Shown piece by piece: positions 9,018 through 16,793 of a DNA stretch of 64,000 bases. Position numbers and translations under genes: made by a program. The notes under the pieces are model-generated. The model worked only from the letters and a program-made list of their open reading frames with translations. It had not been told where the DNA came from and did not search any database. The number at the start of each line of letters is the position of its first letter. The first letter of the stretch is position 1. This DNA is from Aerobium sp039839275 (GTDB lineage Bacteria; Pseudomonadota; Alphaproteobacteria; Rhizobiales; Rhizobiaceae): assembly GCF_039839275.1 (NCBI RefSeq), contig NZ_JBDOQP010000001.1:434001-498000 (forward strand). The letters run 5' to 3'.

Positions 9018-10112
9018 GTGGCAGAGTTGACACTGCGGGGGGTGCAAAAGCGGTTTGGTGGCGTGGAGGCGGTCAGGGCCGTGGACCTCGATGTCACCCA
9101 TGGCGAGTTCATCGTGCTGGTAGGGCCATCCGGCTGCGGCAAGAGCACGCTGCTGCGCATGATCGCCGGTCTGGAGGAGATCACATCGGGCGAAATCAAG
9201 CTTGACGGACACAGCCTGAACCAGGTGGCGCCGCGCGACCGTGACATGGCCATGGTGTTTCAAGATTACGCGCTCTATCCGCATATGACGGTCGCCGAAA
9301 ATCTAGGATTTGCCCTCAAGATGCGGGCGCTCGCTCCCGAGCAGATCGACGCAAAAGTCTCCGAAGTCGCGAAGATGCTGGAACTCGACACCTTGCTCGA
9401 ACGCAAGCCGCGCGCATTGTCCGGCGGGCAGCGTCAACGCGTCGCGCTGGGGCGTGCCCTGATCCGCGACCCCAAGGTGTTCCTTTTCGACGAACCGCTT
9501 TCCAATCTCGATGCTAAGCTGCGGGTCGGAATGCGCATGGAGATACGCAAGCTCCAGAACGCGCTAGGCACGACGAGCATTTACGTGACGCACGACCAGA
9601 TCGAGGCCATGACCATGGCCGACCGGATCGTCGTGCTGAAGCTCGGCGAGGTGCAGCAGATCGGCACGCCGGGCGACATCTACCAGCGGCCTGTCAACAG
9701 TTTTGTCGGCACCTTCATCGGCTCGCCGCCGATGAGCCTCGTACCCGCGACGCTGCGGCGGGACGGCGATGCCTTCCTCCTCGATTTCGGTAAGGACCAG
9801 ACGATCCGGTTGCCTGCATCGCGCAACGAAAGCATCGAGCGGGCCGGCGTCGAACGCGTCGATGTCGGCATGCGCGCTGAGCACCTGTCCATCGCCGAAG
9901 GTCCGCACGGCCCGGACGAATTCGATTCCGAAATCGTGCTGGTGGAAGAACACGGTGCCGACTCGATCGCCGTGGTCAAGCTCGGCCAGCGCGAGGTGAT
10001 GGCACGCATTCGCCCCGGTGCCGCCGAAACCGGCGACAAGAGCATGCGCTTCCGCGTCGGTGGCGAGGCCGTTCATCTCTTCCATCCAGATACCGGTGCG
10101 CGCCTTGTCTGA
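9018..10112 (+). CDS. sugar ABC transporter ATP-binding protein, UgpC/MsmX/MalK type
   Basis: ATPase subunit of the CUT1 importer, 364 residues from the GTG at 9018. Earlier in-frame starts would add unrelated sequence across the regulatory gap. Walker A is GPSGCGKST (residues 36-44), the signature LSGGQ is at 133-137 and Walker B VFLFDEP at 153-159, followed by LSNLDAKLR and the switch His in YVTHDQ. Residues from about 235 form the C-terminal TOBE domain typical of MalK-like proteins. It heads the rightward arm and is followed without a gap by the PfkB and aldolase genes, so transport and catabolism are co-expressed. It presumably energises the permeases at 1295-3141. Confidence 0.93.
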   Translation: MAELTLRGVQKRFGGVEAVRAVDLDVTHGEFIVLVGPSGCGKSTLLRMIAGLEEITSGEIKLDGHSLNQVAPRDRDMAMVFQDYALYPHMTVAENLGFALKMRALAPEQIDAKVSEVAKMLELDTLLERKPRALSGGQRQRVALGRALIRDPKVFLFDEPLSNLDAKLRVGMRMEIRKLQNALGTTSIYVTHDQIEAMTMADRIVVLKLGEVQQIGTPGDIYQRPVNSFVGTFIGSPPMSLVPATLRRDGDAFLLDFGKDQTIRLPASRNESIERAGVERVDVGMRAEHLSIAEGPHGPDEFDSEIVLVEEHGADSIAVVKLGQREVMARIRPGAAETGDKSMRFRVGGEAVHLFHPDTGARLV

Positions 10113-11040
10113 GCAACGCCGCGGAAAGGTCTTCTGCGTTGGCCTTGCCATCCAGGACACGATTTTCTCGGTCGACGATATCCCCCGCGAGCCGGTGAAA
10201 GTCTACGCACGGGAGCGTCGCGACGTCGGAGGCGGACCGGCTGCCACGGCGGCCGTCGCGATCGCGCGACTTGGTGGGCGCGCGACAATCGCGGCGCGGA
10301 TTGGCGCCGATGCCACGGGAAACGCGATCAGCGATGAGCTGAGCGCAGAGGGCATCGACACCACCTGGTTGCGCGTATTCGACGACAACCGGTCACCTGG
10401 CGCCGTCATCCTGGTGGACAGGCACGGGGAGCGGCTCATCGTCGCCTATGTCGATCCCGACACGCCGACCGACGCCGACTGGCTGCGCCCGGAAACGCTG
10501 GGCGGAGCGCTGCTTTGCGATCTGTCATGGCCGCACGGCTCGCTTGCTTGCTTGGAACAGGCGAAACGCGAAGGCATTCCATCGGTCCTGGACGCCGAGA
10601 TCACCCGTCACCCGCGCGAGCTGGTTGAACCCATCATCGCCGGTTGCGACCATGTCGTGTTCTCCCGACCGGGCCTCGCCCAGTTCACGGGCGCGGACTC
10701 GATCGAAGAGGGTTTGCGTCGCGCCCGCCGCCCCGGCCACAAGATCGTCGGCGTCACCGATGGTTCCGACGGCCTCTATTGGCTCGATGGGGACGTGCTG
10801 CGCAATGCCCGCGCGCCTCATGTCGACGTGGTCGACACGGTCGGCGCCGGCGACGCCTTTCACGGCGCCTTTGCTCTCGCGATGTCTCATGGCAGATCGC
10901 TGGAAGAAGCGATCCGCTTCGCCAACAGCGTTGCCGCTCTAAAATGCACAGTTCCGGGCGGGCGCGCCGGTCTGCCCACGCCACAGGCGCTGCTGCGTTT
11001 CGACCCCACACTGGACCTTGATTGGATTGCTGTAAGATGA
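10105..11040 (+). CDS. PfkB-family carbohydrate kinase
   Basis: Ribokinase/PfkB-type sugar kinase of about 311 residues that transfers phosphate from ATP to a sugar hydroxyl. The substrate-side motif VGGGPAATAA is at residues 41-50. The C-terminal signature DTVGAGDAFHGAF carries the catalytic base D250. The start is uncertain: no ATG fits, and the TTG at 10105, overlapping the ATPase stop, or the GTG at 10096 puts the first strand (GKVFCVGLAIQD) in the right place. The stop overlaps the aldolase ATG by 4 bases. In context it should phosphorylate the ketose made by the isomerase-fold protein before aldol cleavage. Specificity cannot be told from sequence. Confidence 0.85.
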   Translation: MSEQRRGKVFCVGLAIQDTIFSVDDIPREPVKVYARERRDVGGGPAATAAVAIARLGGRATIAARIGADATGNAISDELSAEGIDTTWLRVFDDNRSPGAVILVDRHGERLIVAYVDPDTPTDADWLRPETLGGALLCDLSWPHGSLACLEQAKREGIPSVLDAEITRHPRELVEPIIAGCDHVVFSRPGLAQFTGADSIEEGLRRARRPGHKIVGVTDGSDGLYWLDGDVLRNARAPHVDVVDTVGAGDAFHGAFALAMSHGRSLEEAIRFANSVAALKCTVPGGRAGLPTPQALLRFDPTLDLDWIAVR

Positions 11041-12089
11041 CTGAAGGTTTCACTCCGACGCCCATGGAACGAAACACCAGGCTCGACGAGAAGCTGGCCG
11101 CGATCAGGCGCGACCCCGCCGGGTCGAAGGAATTTCTCATCTGCGACGCCAAGGATCCCGACATGGCGCGCGGCATCGCTGCACTGGGGACCGTCCGCGA
11201 TGAGAATGGCAAGGAAAGGCCGGGCAATCGCCAAGAATTTCTCGACATCGTCCGCGCGGTGGTAAAGCAGGACATCGTCGATCTGATGCTGCTTTCCGCG
11301 TACAATCTGCACAAGCTGGCGATCGAGGAAAACCTCTTCGCAAACTGCAAGATGGCGCGGGGCGCGCGCGTCAACGACACGAGCGAAATCTGGCTGCCGC
11401 GCCATGGCGCATATCGCGCCTCCCCGTCGCAGCCATTTCGGACGGCCGATCTGGCGCGGGTCATGCATGGCGGCCGTGCGCCGCTGTCGAAGGGCGTCGC
11501 CGGCGCCGATCTCGGCCTCTACAGCCTGACCTTTACTAACGATGTCGATGCCGATCATCGCACATTGACCGCATACAGTGCGTTCCGCGCGGAGTGCAAC
11601 GCGCTCGGCTTCAGGCACTTCCTCGAAGTCTTCAACCCGAATGTCGGCACGCTTGCAGGCGAGGAGATCGGCCAATTCGTCAACGACTGCATCGTACGCT
11701 GCCTTGCAGGCATCGATCGCGATGCGGCGCCCATATTCCTCAAGGTCGCCTACAACGGGCCGCGCCAGATGGAGGAACTGGTGGCCTATGACGAGGAGAT
11801 GATCGTGGGCGTCCTCGGCGGTGCGGGCGGCACCACCCGCGACACGCTCGAACTGCTCGCGCAGTCGAAACGGCATGGAGCACGTCTTGCGCTGTTCGGC
11901 CGCAAGATCAATCAAGCGGAATCGCCGCTCGACCTGATCGAAATTCTTCGCCGCGTTGCCGATGGCGATTTGACACCGGCCGACGGCGTGTCGCTCTATC
12001 ACGACCGGCTCGCAAAAGGACGCATTCCGGCGCGCATGGCGCTGGAAGAGGATCAGCTTGTCAGCCAGCCGCTGCTCAAGGCAGCATAA
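11037..12089 (+). CDS. class I (Schiff-base) aldolase, DeoC/LacD superfamily
   Basis: A 350-residue TIM-barrel protein. The likely Schiff-base lysine is K236 in IFLKVAYNG, followed by the phosphate-loop-like VGVLGGAGGTTRDTLELL and FGRKIN near the C-terminus. This layout fits the FbaB/DeoC/LacD aldolases that split ketose phosphates into DHAP and an aldehyde. The ATG overlaps the PfkB stop (ATGA), so the two are coupled. At 350 residues it is longer than LacD or YihT (about 290-330), with an extended N-terminus (residues 1-35). It closes the import, hydrolysis, isomerisation, phosphorylation and aldol-cleavage order suggested by the cassette. Superfamily membership is good; product identity is inference. 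Confidence 0.78.
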   Translation: MTEGFTPTPMERNTRLDEKLAAIRRDPAGSKEFLICDAKDPDMARGIAALGTVRDENGKERPGNRQEFLDIVRAVVKQDIVDLMLLSAYNLHKLAIEENLFANCKMARGARVNDTSEIWLPRHGAYRASPSQPFRTADLARVMHGGRAPLSKGVAGADLGLYSLTFTNDVDADHRTLTAYSAFRAECNALGFRHFLEVFNPNVGTLAGEEIGQFVNDCIVRCLAGIDRDAAPIFLKVAYNGPRQMEELVAYDEEMIVGVLGGAGGTTRDTLELLAQSKRHGARLALFGRKINQAESPLDLIEILRRVADGDLTPADGVSLYHDRLAKGRIPARMALEEDQLVSQPLLKAA

Positions 12090-12404
12090 GGAGCATTTCT
12101 CAGTGACGCGGGTGACGCCAATTCATAGATCGACGACTGCTCTTGATCGACTGTGAGGTGGCGATCCGCAACAGGCAGCTTCTGGCGAGCAACTTTGCTC
12201 GAATAGGGGCGGAGCCCAGGCTGCTCGCGCGGTTCATATTGGGGAGAGGTCACGTGCCCGGCAATTTGGCCTTGGCTTGAGACTGGCGGTGGATCGAACT
12301 CACGTGCCGAACCGACGTATGAACCTGTCTGAAAGCAGGATGGGATCGCGCCAAGGCCGGCGATCACCTGCATGTCGCTCCGACCCCATTCGGGAGCACT
12401 GCCA
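12090..12404. other. non-coding stretch beyond the aldolase
   Basis: No convincing gene is seen. Frames that stay open here cross the tRNA region or lack a ribosome site. The stretch separates the sugar cassette from the decayed integrase start and the tRNA-Met gene, and probably represents worn island DNA. Confidence 0.5.
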
Positions 12405-12473
12405 CCGGCGCGCAAGGCGCACCTGCAGGTAGTAGCGTCCCTCGCGTCGGGAAAGATAGGATGGCAGGGCTAT
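12405..12473 (-). pseudogene. decayed N-terminus of a tyrosine integrase
   Basis: The reverse strand encodes IALPSYLSRREGRYYLQVRL followed by ARR, which resembles the first residues of rhizobial site-specific integrases that open with a Met-Ala-Leu-Pro-type sequence. The expected ATG is replaced by ATA at 12473-12471, and similarity is lost after 23 residues. The remnant starts 92 bases beyond the 3' end of the tRNA-Met gene and reads away from it, the usual place of an island integrase. Recognition is from memory of the family, so moderate confidence. Confidence 0.5.
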
Positions 12474-12564
12474 TACATCTCCGCATACATCTGTGCGGGA
12501 TGTCTCACAGTCATCCGAATCCCGTCCGGACTTAACCGTTTGGTTTTCCTGATACTTTGACCAA

Positions 12565-12641
12565 TGGTAGCGGAGGAGGGATTCGAACCCCCGACACAAG
12601 GATTATGATTCCTCTGCTCTAACCTACTGAGCTACTCCGCC
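12565..12641 (-). tRNA. tRNA-Met (anticodon CAT)
   Basis: A 77-nt cloverleaf on the reverse strand. The acceptor GGCGGAG (12635-12641) pairs with CTCCGCT, with a G-T pair closing it. The D-stem GCTC/GAGC, anticodon stem GAGGA/TCCTT with loop ATCATAA, and T-loop TTCGAAT are all present, and the 3' CCA is encoded at 12565-12567. The CAT anticodon could also be the lysidine-modified Ile2 type; the body looks like the alphaproteobacterial elongator Met tRNA. Integrase debris lies just beyond its 3' end. Confidence 0.93.
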
Positions 12642-12977
12642 CCGTCTCGACCGGCTCATCGCCGCTTGTTGCAGTGCCGCGCGAAGCGGGGGCCGTCGTC
12701 AAGGTCGCGCGGATATAAGGGGGCAGTGGCGGGACTGTCAAGCGCGCATCCGGGCAAATTGGAGACGCGTCCCCGGGCATTTTGGTGCTGTTCGACAGAC
12801 GGGTTCGGGGCAGGCGCGGTCGGGGCCTGCACGGCGGCTTGAAGCGTGGCGGGCGGCGCGCGGAGTGCCGCAGCCGGCAAAAGATGGCCTCGGTGCCGCT
12901 TTTCCGCTGCGGCGGGGTTGAGTTCGCGCCAGCGCCCGACTATGTCTCCACGTCGAAGTTTTCCGGTCACAGGGTTC
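12642..12977. other. intergenic stretch, nothing recognised
   Basis: About 335 bases between the tRNA-Met gene and the Gfo/Idh/MocA start. Open frames exist in this GC-rich DNA, but none has a ribosome site or recognisable protein. An AGGG 5 bases before the ATG at 12978 is the only signal noted. Confidence 0.5.
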
Positions 12978-13931
12978 ATGAAACCGCGTATTGCCGTCCT
13001 CGGATGCGGCTATTGGGGCTCCAATCACATCCGCACACTCAAATCGCTCGGCGCACTCCACGCCGTGTCCGATGCCAATGGCGCTCGCGCCGAAGGCTTC
13101 GCCAGCGAGCAGGAGTGCCTGGTCATCGAGCCGGACCTGCTGTTCGAGCGTGATGACGTAGATGCGATCGTCATGGCCCTGCCGCCACAATACCACGCAG
13201 ACGCGGCCATCCGCGCGGTCGAGCACGGCAAGGACGTGCTGGTCGAAAAGCCGATCGCGCTCAGCGTGCCGGATGCCGAGCGCGCGGTCGCCGCGGCCAA
13301 GGCGCATGAACGCGTGTTCATGGTCGGCCACGTGCTGCGTTTCCATCCCGCTTTCGAGAAGCTGAAGCAGCTGATCGACGAGGGTGAGCTCGGAACCGTC
13401 AAGTACATCCACTCGCACCGGCTCGGCCTTGGAAAATTCCACACCGAGAACGACGCGCTGTGGGATCTGGCACCGCACGATCTGTCGATGATCCTTGCCA
13501 TCACCGGCGCAGCGCCCACCGAGATCAGGGGCGAAGGCGCGGCGATCCTCGACCATCTGAGCGACTTCGCGCATCTGCACATGCGGTTTCCCGGCGGGTT
13601 GCGCAGCCATCTCTTCGCCTCGCGGCTCAACCCGTATCGCGAGCGGCGGCTGACCGTTGTTGGAACGAAGGCGATGGCAGTGTTCGACGATGTCGAGCCC
13701 TGGGACCGGAAGCTAGCCGTCTACCGCCATGCGGTGTGGCAGGACAGCGGCCACTGGGCCTTCACCACCAACGAGCCGTCCTATGTGCCGGTGACGTCAG
13801 GCATGCCGCTTACGCGTGAGCTTGAGCATTTCATCGAGTGCATCGGCACGCGCGCCGAGCCGCGCACCAGCGGCGAAGAAGCGATTGGCGTGTTGCGCAT
13901 CCTGACCGCTGGAACCGTCGGGCACGACTGA
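12978..13931 (+). CDS. Gfo/Idh/MocA family oxidoreductase
   Basis: A 317-residue NAD(P)-dependent dehydrogenase. The Rossmann motif is GCGYWGSN near residue 9, the family motif EKPIALS near residue 92 carries the catalytic Lys, GHVLRFHPAF follows, and the likely proton-relay His is in LAPHDLSMI. These enzymes oxidise or reduce sugars, inositols and nucleotide sugars. The ATG at 12978 begins immediately before the first strand (MKPRIAVLGCG); longer in-frame starts add sequence without family character. The layout resembles WbpB-like UDP-sugar dehydrogenases, but no surface-polysaccharide genes adjoin it, so the substrate stays open. Confidence 0.85.
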   Translation: MKPRIAVLGCGYWGSNHIRTLKSLGALHAVSDANGARAEGFASEQECLVIEPDLLFERDDVDAIVMALPPQYHADAAIRAVEHGKDVLVEKPIALSVPDAERAVAAAKAHERVFMVGHVLRFHPAFEKLKQLIDEGELGTVKYIHSHRLGLGKFHTENDALWDLAPHDLSMILAITGAAPTEIRGEGAAILDHLSDFAHLHMRFPGGLRSHLFASRLNPYRERRLTVVGTKAMAVFDDVEPWDRKLAVYRHAVWQDSGHWAFTTNEPSYVPVTSGMPLTRELEHFIECIGTRAEPRTSGEEAIGVLRILTAGTVGHD

Positions 13932-14026
13932 TCGCGGGGATAGCGCGGGACATCGTGCGTCATGCGAGGCTCGATCACGGTTCAGGATGAGGACGGTGGG
14001 TTGATGGAGCCGTTGCGCCAGTGGCG

Positions 14027-15217
14027 TCAGGCGCTCTGCTTTTCCACGGGTTCGGCCGCGAGCCGGGACAGCATCGCCTCAGCCTCGGCACCGCGCTCGG
14101 AGCGTTCGATGAAGCCGCCGCCGAGCACACGCGCCTCATTGCCATCGTCGGAATAGAGAACACAGGCCTGGCCGGGGGCGATGCCGCTCTCGCCGTCAAC
14201 GAGTTCGACCCACGCGACGCCATCCTTGCCGTGCAGCACCGCCGGGCGGGGAGGGCGGGTCGAGCGAACCTTGGCGAAAAGTTCCAGACCGGTCTTTGGC
14301 AGGGCGGCCAGATCGTCGTCGCCGAGCCAGTTCAAGTCGCGCAGGAAAATCTTGTGAGTCTCCAGCGCTTCGCGGGGTCCGACGATGACGCGCGCGCGAT
14401 CGGGGTCCAGATGCACAACGTAGAGCGGTTCGCCAGACGCGACACCGATACCGCGGCGCTGGCCGATCGTGTATCGCAGAATGCCGTCATGGCGGCCGAG
14501 CACGCGGCCGTCGATGTGGACGATATCGCCGGGAGTCGCGGCCGTCGGCCTCAGCTTGGCGATGATGTCGGTATATTTGCCCTGCGGCACGAAGCAGATA
14601 TCCTGGCTGTCCTGCTTGGTGGCGACGGTGAGGCCCATCGCCTCGGCGGCCTCGCGCACCTGCGGCTTGGAAAGGCCGCCCAGCGGGAAGCGCAGGAAAT
14701 CGATCTGCGCCTGGGTGGTGGCAAAGAGGAAATAGCTCTGGTCGCGATCCGCGTCGACCGGCCGGTAGAGCGCGCGGTGAGCGCCGTTTGCCTTGCTGCG
14801 GATATAGTGACCCGTGGCAAGCGCGTCGGCGCCGAGTTCGCGCGCTGTGGCGAGAAGGTCGGCGAACTTGACGGTCTGGTTGCACGACACGCAGGGGATC
14901 GGGGTTTCGCCGGCGACGTAGCTTGCGGCGAACGGGTCGATCACCGCCTTCCTGAAGCGCTCTTCATAGTCGAGCACGTAATGGGGAATGCCGAGTGTCT
15001 CGGAAACCCGGCGGGCGTCGTCGATATCCTGGCCGGCACAGCATGAGCCGGCGCGATGCACGGATGCCCCGTGATCGTAGAGCTGCAGCGTCACGCCCAC
15101 CACATCGTAGCCCTCCTGCTTCAGGAGGCCGGCGACGACTGACGAATCGACGCCACCCGACATGGCGACGACGACTCGTGTCGCTTCCGGGCGTCCGGGC
15201 AGGTCGAGGCTGTTCAT
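14027..15217 (-). CDS. mnmA: tRNA-specific 2-thiouridylase MnmA
   Basis: A 396-residue enzyme that thiolates U34 of Lys, Glu and Gln tRNAs using sulfur relayed from IscS. The N-terminal ATP-pyrophosphatase loop is AMSGGVDSSVVAGLL (about residues 18-32). The catalytic cysteines are seen in IPCVSCNQTVKF and QDICFVPQG, and the central GHYIRSK and C-terminal beta-barrel regions match MnmA. An extra GSCCAGQD segment near residue 57 is common in alphaproteobacterial members. Length is slightly above the E. coli protein (368). It is monocistronic and divergent from the sciP region. Confidence 0.96.
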   Translation of the reverse strand: MNSLDLPGRPEATRVVVAMSGGVDSSVVAGLLKQEGYDVVGVTLQLYDHGASVHRAGSCCAGQDIDDARRVSETLGIPHYVLDYEERFRKAVIDPFAASYVAGETPIPCVSCNQTVKFADLLATARELGADALATGHYIRSKANGAHRALYRPVDADRDQSYFLFATTQAQIDFLRFPLGGLSKPQVREAAEAMGLTVATKQDSQDICFVPQGKYTDIIAKLRPTAATPGDIVHIDGRVLGRHDGILRYTIGQRRGIGVASGEPLYVVHLDPDRARVIVGPREALETHKIFLRDLNWLGDDDLAALPKTGLELFAKVRSTRPPRPAVLHGKDGVAWVELVDGESGIAPGQACVLYSDDGNEARVLGGGFIERSERGAEAEAMLSRLAAEPVEKQSA

Positions 15218-15414
15218 GATGCGTGGTTCCGTCTGGCTCTGCTGTGTCTTCGGGCTGGCGCGCGCGGCGTCTCAATGAACCTGACCGCATTATAGGTCAA
15301 GCGTCGCGAGACCGCCAGCCGGGGCCGGAATGCCGTGAGCGCGGCATTCTAATCAAATGCCCGCCAAAACCCTAACGCGGGATTCACATTCCTTACTTAT
15401 GCATTAGCGGGCGC

Positions 15415-15429
15415 TTAGGCAAATTTTAA
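15415..15429. promoter_or_regulatory. candidate CtrA box upstream of sciP (TTAG-N7-TTAA)
   Basis: The sequence matches the CtrA consensus TTAA-N7-TTAA at 7 of 8 positions, with exact 7-base spacing. It ends 54 bases before the sciP ATG. In Caulobacter, CtrA activates sciP, so the position makes sense. A GATTC (GANTC, CcrM-type) site lies just upstream at 15381. Confidence 0.55.
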
Positions 15430-15483
15430 AGCCAGCGCGCTAGTGTCCCTTCGATTGGTGCTTGAGTTTTTGTAGAGAGTACG

Positions 15484-15759
15484 ATGACCGATCTGGTTAG
15501 ACCACGCGTCAAATATGTCATTGGGCCGGACGGCAGCCCGCTTACTGTTGCCGATTTACCGCCGACAAACACGAGGCGCTGGGTCATCAGGCGCAAGGCG
15601 GAAGTCGTTGCGGCTGTGCGCGGCGGTTTGCTCAGCCTCGAAGAAGCGTGTCAGCGTTACAAACTGACAGTCGAGGAATTCCTCTCCTGGCAGGCGTCGA
15701 TTGACGAATATGGCTTGGCAGGGCTGCGCACGACACGCATCCAGCAATACAGACACTGA
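15484..15759 (+). CDS. sciP: SciP, small CtrA-inhibitory protein (DUF1153)
   Basis: A 91-residue DUF1153 protein, matching Caulobacter SciP in length and in the conserved block RRWVIRRKAEVVAAV then LSLEEACQRYKL, which forms its helix-turn-helix. It ends in the conserved GLRTTRIQQYR. SciP binds CtrA at promoters and blocks recruitment of RNA polymerase, shutting off CtrA targets after division. The ATG at 15484 follows AGAGAG. The gene sits 1 kb upstream of ctrA, with a fliJ-like gene between on the other strand, and has a candidate CtrA box at 15415-15429. Confidence 0.9.
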   Translation: MTDLVRPRVKYVIGPDGSPLTVADLPPTNTRRWVIRRKAEVVAAVRGGLLSLEEACQRYKLTVEEFLSWQASIDEYGLAGLRTTRIQQYRH

Positions 15760-15906
15760 TTTTCGAACCGATCCTGAAGCTTCTCCTCATAAGGGATGCC
15801 GGCTACGCTCCATGCGCAGCCGGCCTTCCGGATTCCATCTCCGGTTCCAGGTCGCTCGACACGCATTGAAGCTGCGAACCGGTTGAGCGGGCCCAAAGCC
15901 AAAATG

Positions 15907-15931
15907 CCGCTTCTCCGAGTGGGAGAAGCGG
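15907..15931. terminator. strong hairpin between convergent sciP and fliJ-like genes
   Basis: A perfect 10-bp stem CCGCTTCTCC / GGAGAAGCGG around a 5-base loop lies between the 3' ends of two convergent genes. There is no clear T-run on either side, so it could be a bidirectional terminator, an RNA-stabilising stem or a short rhizobial palindromic repeat. Confidence 0.5.
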
Positions 15932-15969
15932 TGCGGCAGGTCCGGATCAAAATGCGATGAAGCGCGGCC

Positions 15970-16347
15970 TTAGCCGATCATTGCCGAGCGCGTGCTAGTG
16001 TCGGAGTCCTTGGCCTTGGGGTCGCGTGACTCCAGCCGTTCGGCCTTCTCGAGTTCCGCCTCCGCTTCCTTCAGCGCCGCTTCAGCGGCTTCGCGCTGCT
16101 GCAGAAGGTCGGCCTGGGAGTTCTTGAGATTGTCGCGGCGCAGCCGGGCCGCCTTTGCGAAGGTCGGATAGGCAAAGTGGTTGATGTCGGTGATGCCGGC
16201 CTTCTTCTCCTCGGCGCCAATCTGCAGGTCGAGCTCGTTGGCCATGCGGTCGAACTCGGCAATCATCATGTCGAGCTGCAAGAGCTGCTTGCGCTTCTCG
16301 TTGACCTGAAACTGCTTCAGCCGCACGAGGTTTTCACGTGACTTCAT
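15970..16347 (-). CDS. fliJ: FliJ-like flagellar export chaperone
   Basis: A 125-residue, strongly helical and charged protein. The N-terminal KSRENLVRLKQFQVNEKRKQ and heptad-rich body fit FliJ, the coiled-coil soluble component of the flagellar type III export apparatus. The ATG at 16347 is preferred over the adjacent GTG at 16350; GGGAG lies 9 bases upstream. A fliJ-type gene beside ctrA is a recurrent rhizobial arrangement. It shares its upstream region with ctrA and is convergent with sciP. FliJ proteins diverge strongly, so the call rests on length, coiled-coil pattern and neighbourhood. Confidence 0.7.
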   Translation of the reverse strand: MKSRENLVRLKQFQVNEKRKQLLQLDMMIAEFDRMANELDLQIGAEEKKAGITDINHFAYPTFAKAARLRRDNLKNSQADLLQQREAAEAALKEAEAELEKAERLESRDPKAKDSDTSTRSAMIG

Positions 16348-16600
16348 CACTCGCTACTCCCGAAACGCATACGCTGCACCGCCAAGGGGCGCTGGTCTGT
16401 CTTTTTTGCGACAGCACCGATTATCTTCGCAAGGTCGCAAACAAATTCCTAAACTTTGGCGCGCTCGGTAACCATTCGTTTACGCGCATTGTTAATCATA
16501 GCTGAGAGGGCTTAAGGGCGGGTAAAGATGCCTCCTTGCAGCCAGAACCGGCAAAGCGACTCATTATGAGTCTCTTGCCAGTTTTTCTTAAACCGTCACA

Positions 16601-16615
16601 TTAACATCCCGTTAA
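16601..16615. promoter_or_regulatory. perfect CtrA box (TTAA-N7-TTAA) upstream of ctrA
   Basis: TTAA, seven bases, TTAA, an exact match to the CtrA consensus, 178 bases upstream of the ctrA ATG. It overlaps another TTAA at 16588-16591. It supports autoregulation of ctrA, as known from Caulobacter and rhizobia. Confidence 0.75.
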
Positions 16616-16697
16616 TGTGAAATTTGTTTAGATTCAGTGGGATGCAGCTATTCGCTGAGTTGGAGTAATATCGCTTGCAATCGGGAATCATATTTTG

Positions 16698-16705
16698 TTA
16701 ACCAT
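16698..16705. promoter_or_regulatory. CtrA half-site TTAACCAT near ctrA
   Basis: TTAACCAT, the half-site form often bound by CtrA, lies 88 bases before the ctrA start. A weaker related full site (GTAA-N7-TTTA) is at 16468-16482, closer to the fliJ-like gene. Confidence 0.5.
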
Positions 16706-16793
16706 TGCATGGCAGCCTCCGATTCAGGCAATCACTGCTCCGAGTGCCGGAAGCTCGCTGAACCCGATTCGGCGGCGGGGAAAGGGGACCTAA

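Larger units (their letters stand above)
16558..16770. promoter_or_regulatory. cluster of six GANTC sites in the ctrA promoter region
   Basis: GANTC sequences lie at 16558, 16568, 16631, 16685, 16721 and 16766. Chance would give roughly one in 213 bases. In alphaproteobacteria CcrM methylates GANTC, and hemimethylation times ctrA transcription, often with GcrA. Confidence 0.65.

Noticed and set aside
4419..12089. Idea that the cassette is a sulfoquinovose (sulfo-EMP) pathway.
   Set aside because: Gene types fit loosely, but the GH31 lacks the recalled sulfonate-binding Arg and Trp, and no sulfolactaldehyde reductase, dehydrogenase or sulfonate exporter is present. Kept only as a test case.
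12053..12599. Two reverse-strand frames overlapping the tRNA-Met flank as genes.
   Set aside because: They run through the tRNA or lack a start and family; only a 69-base integrase-like piece is credible.
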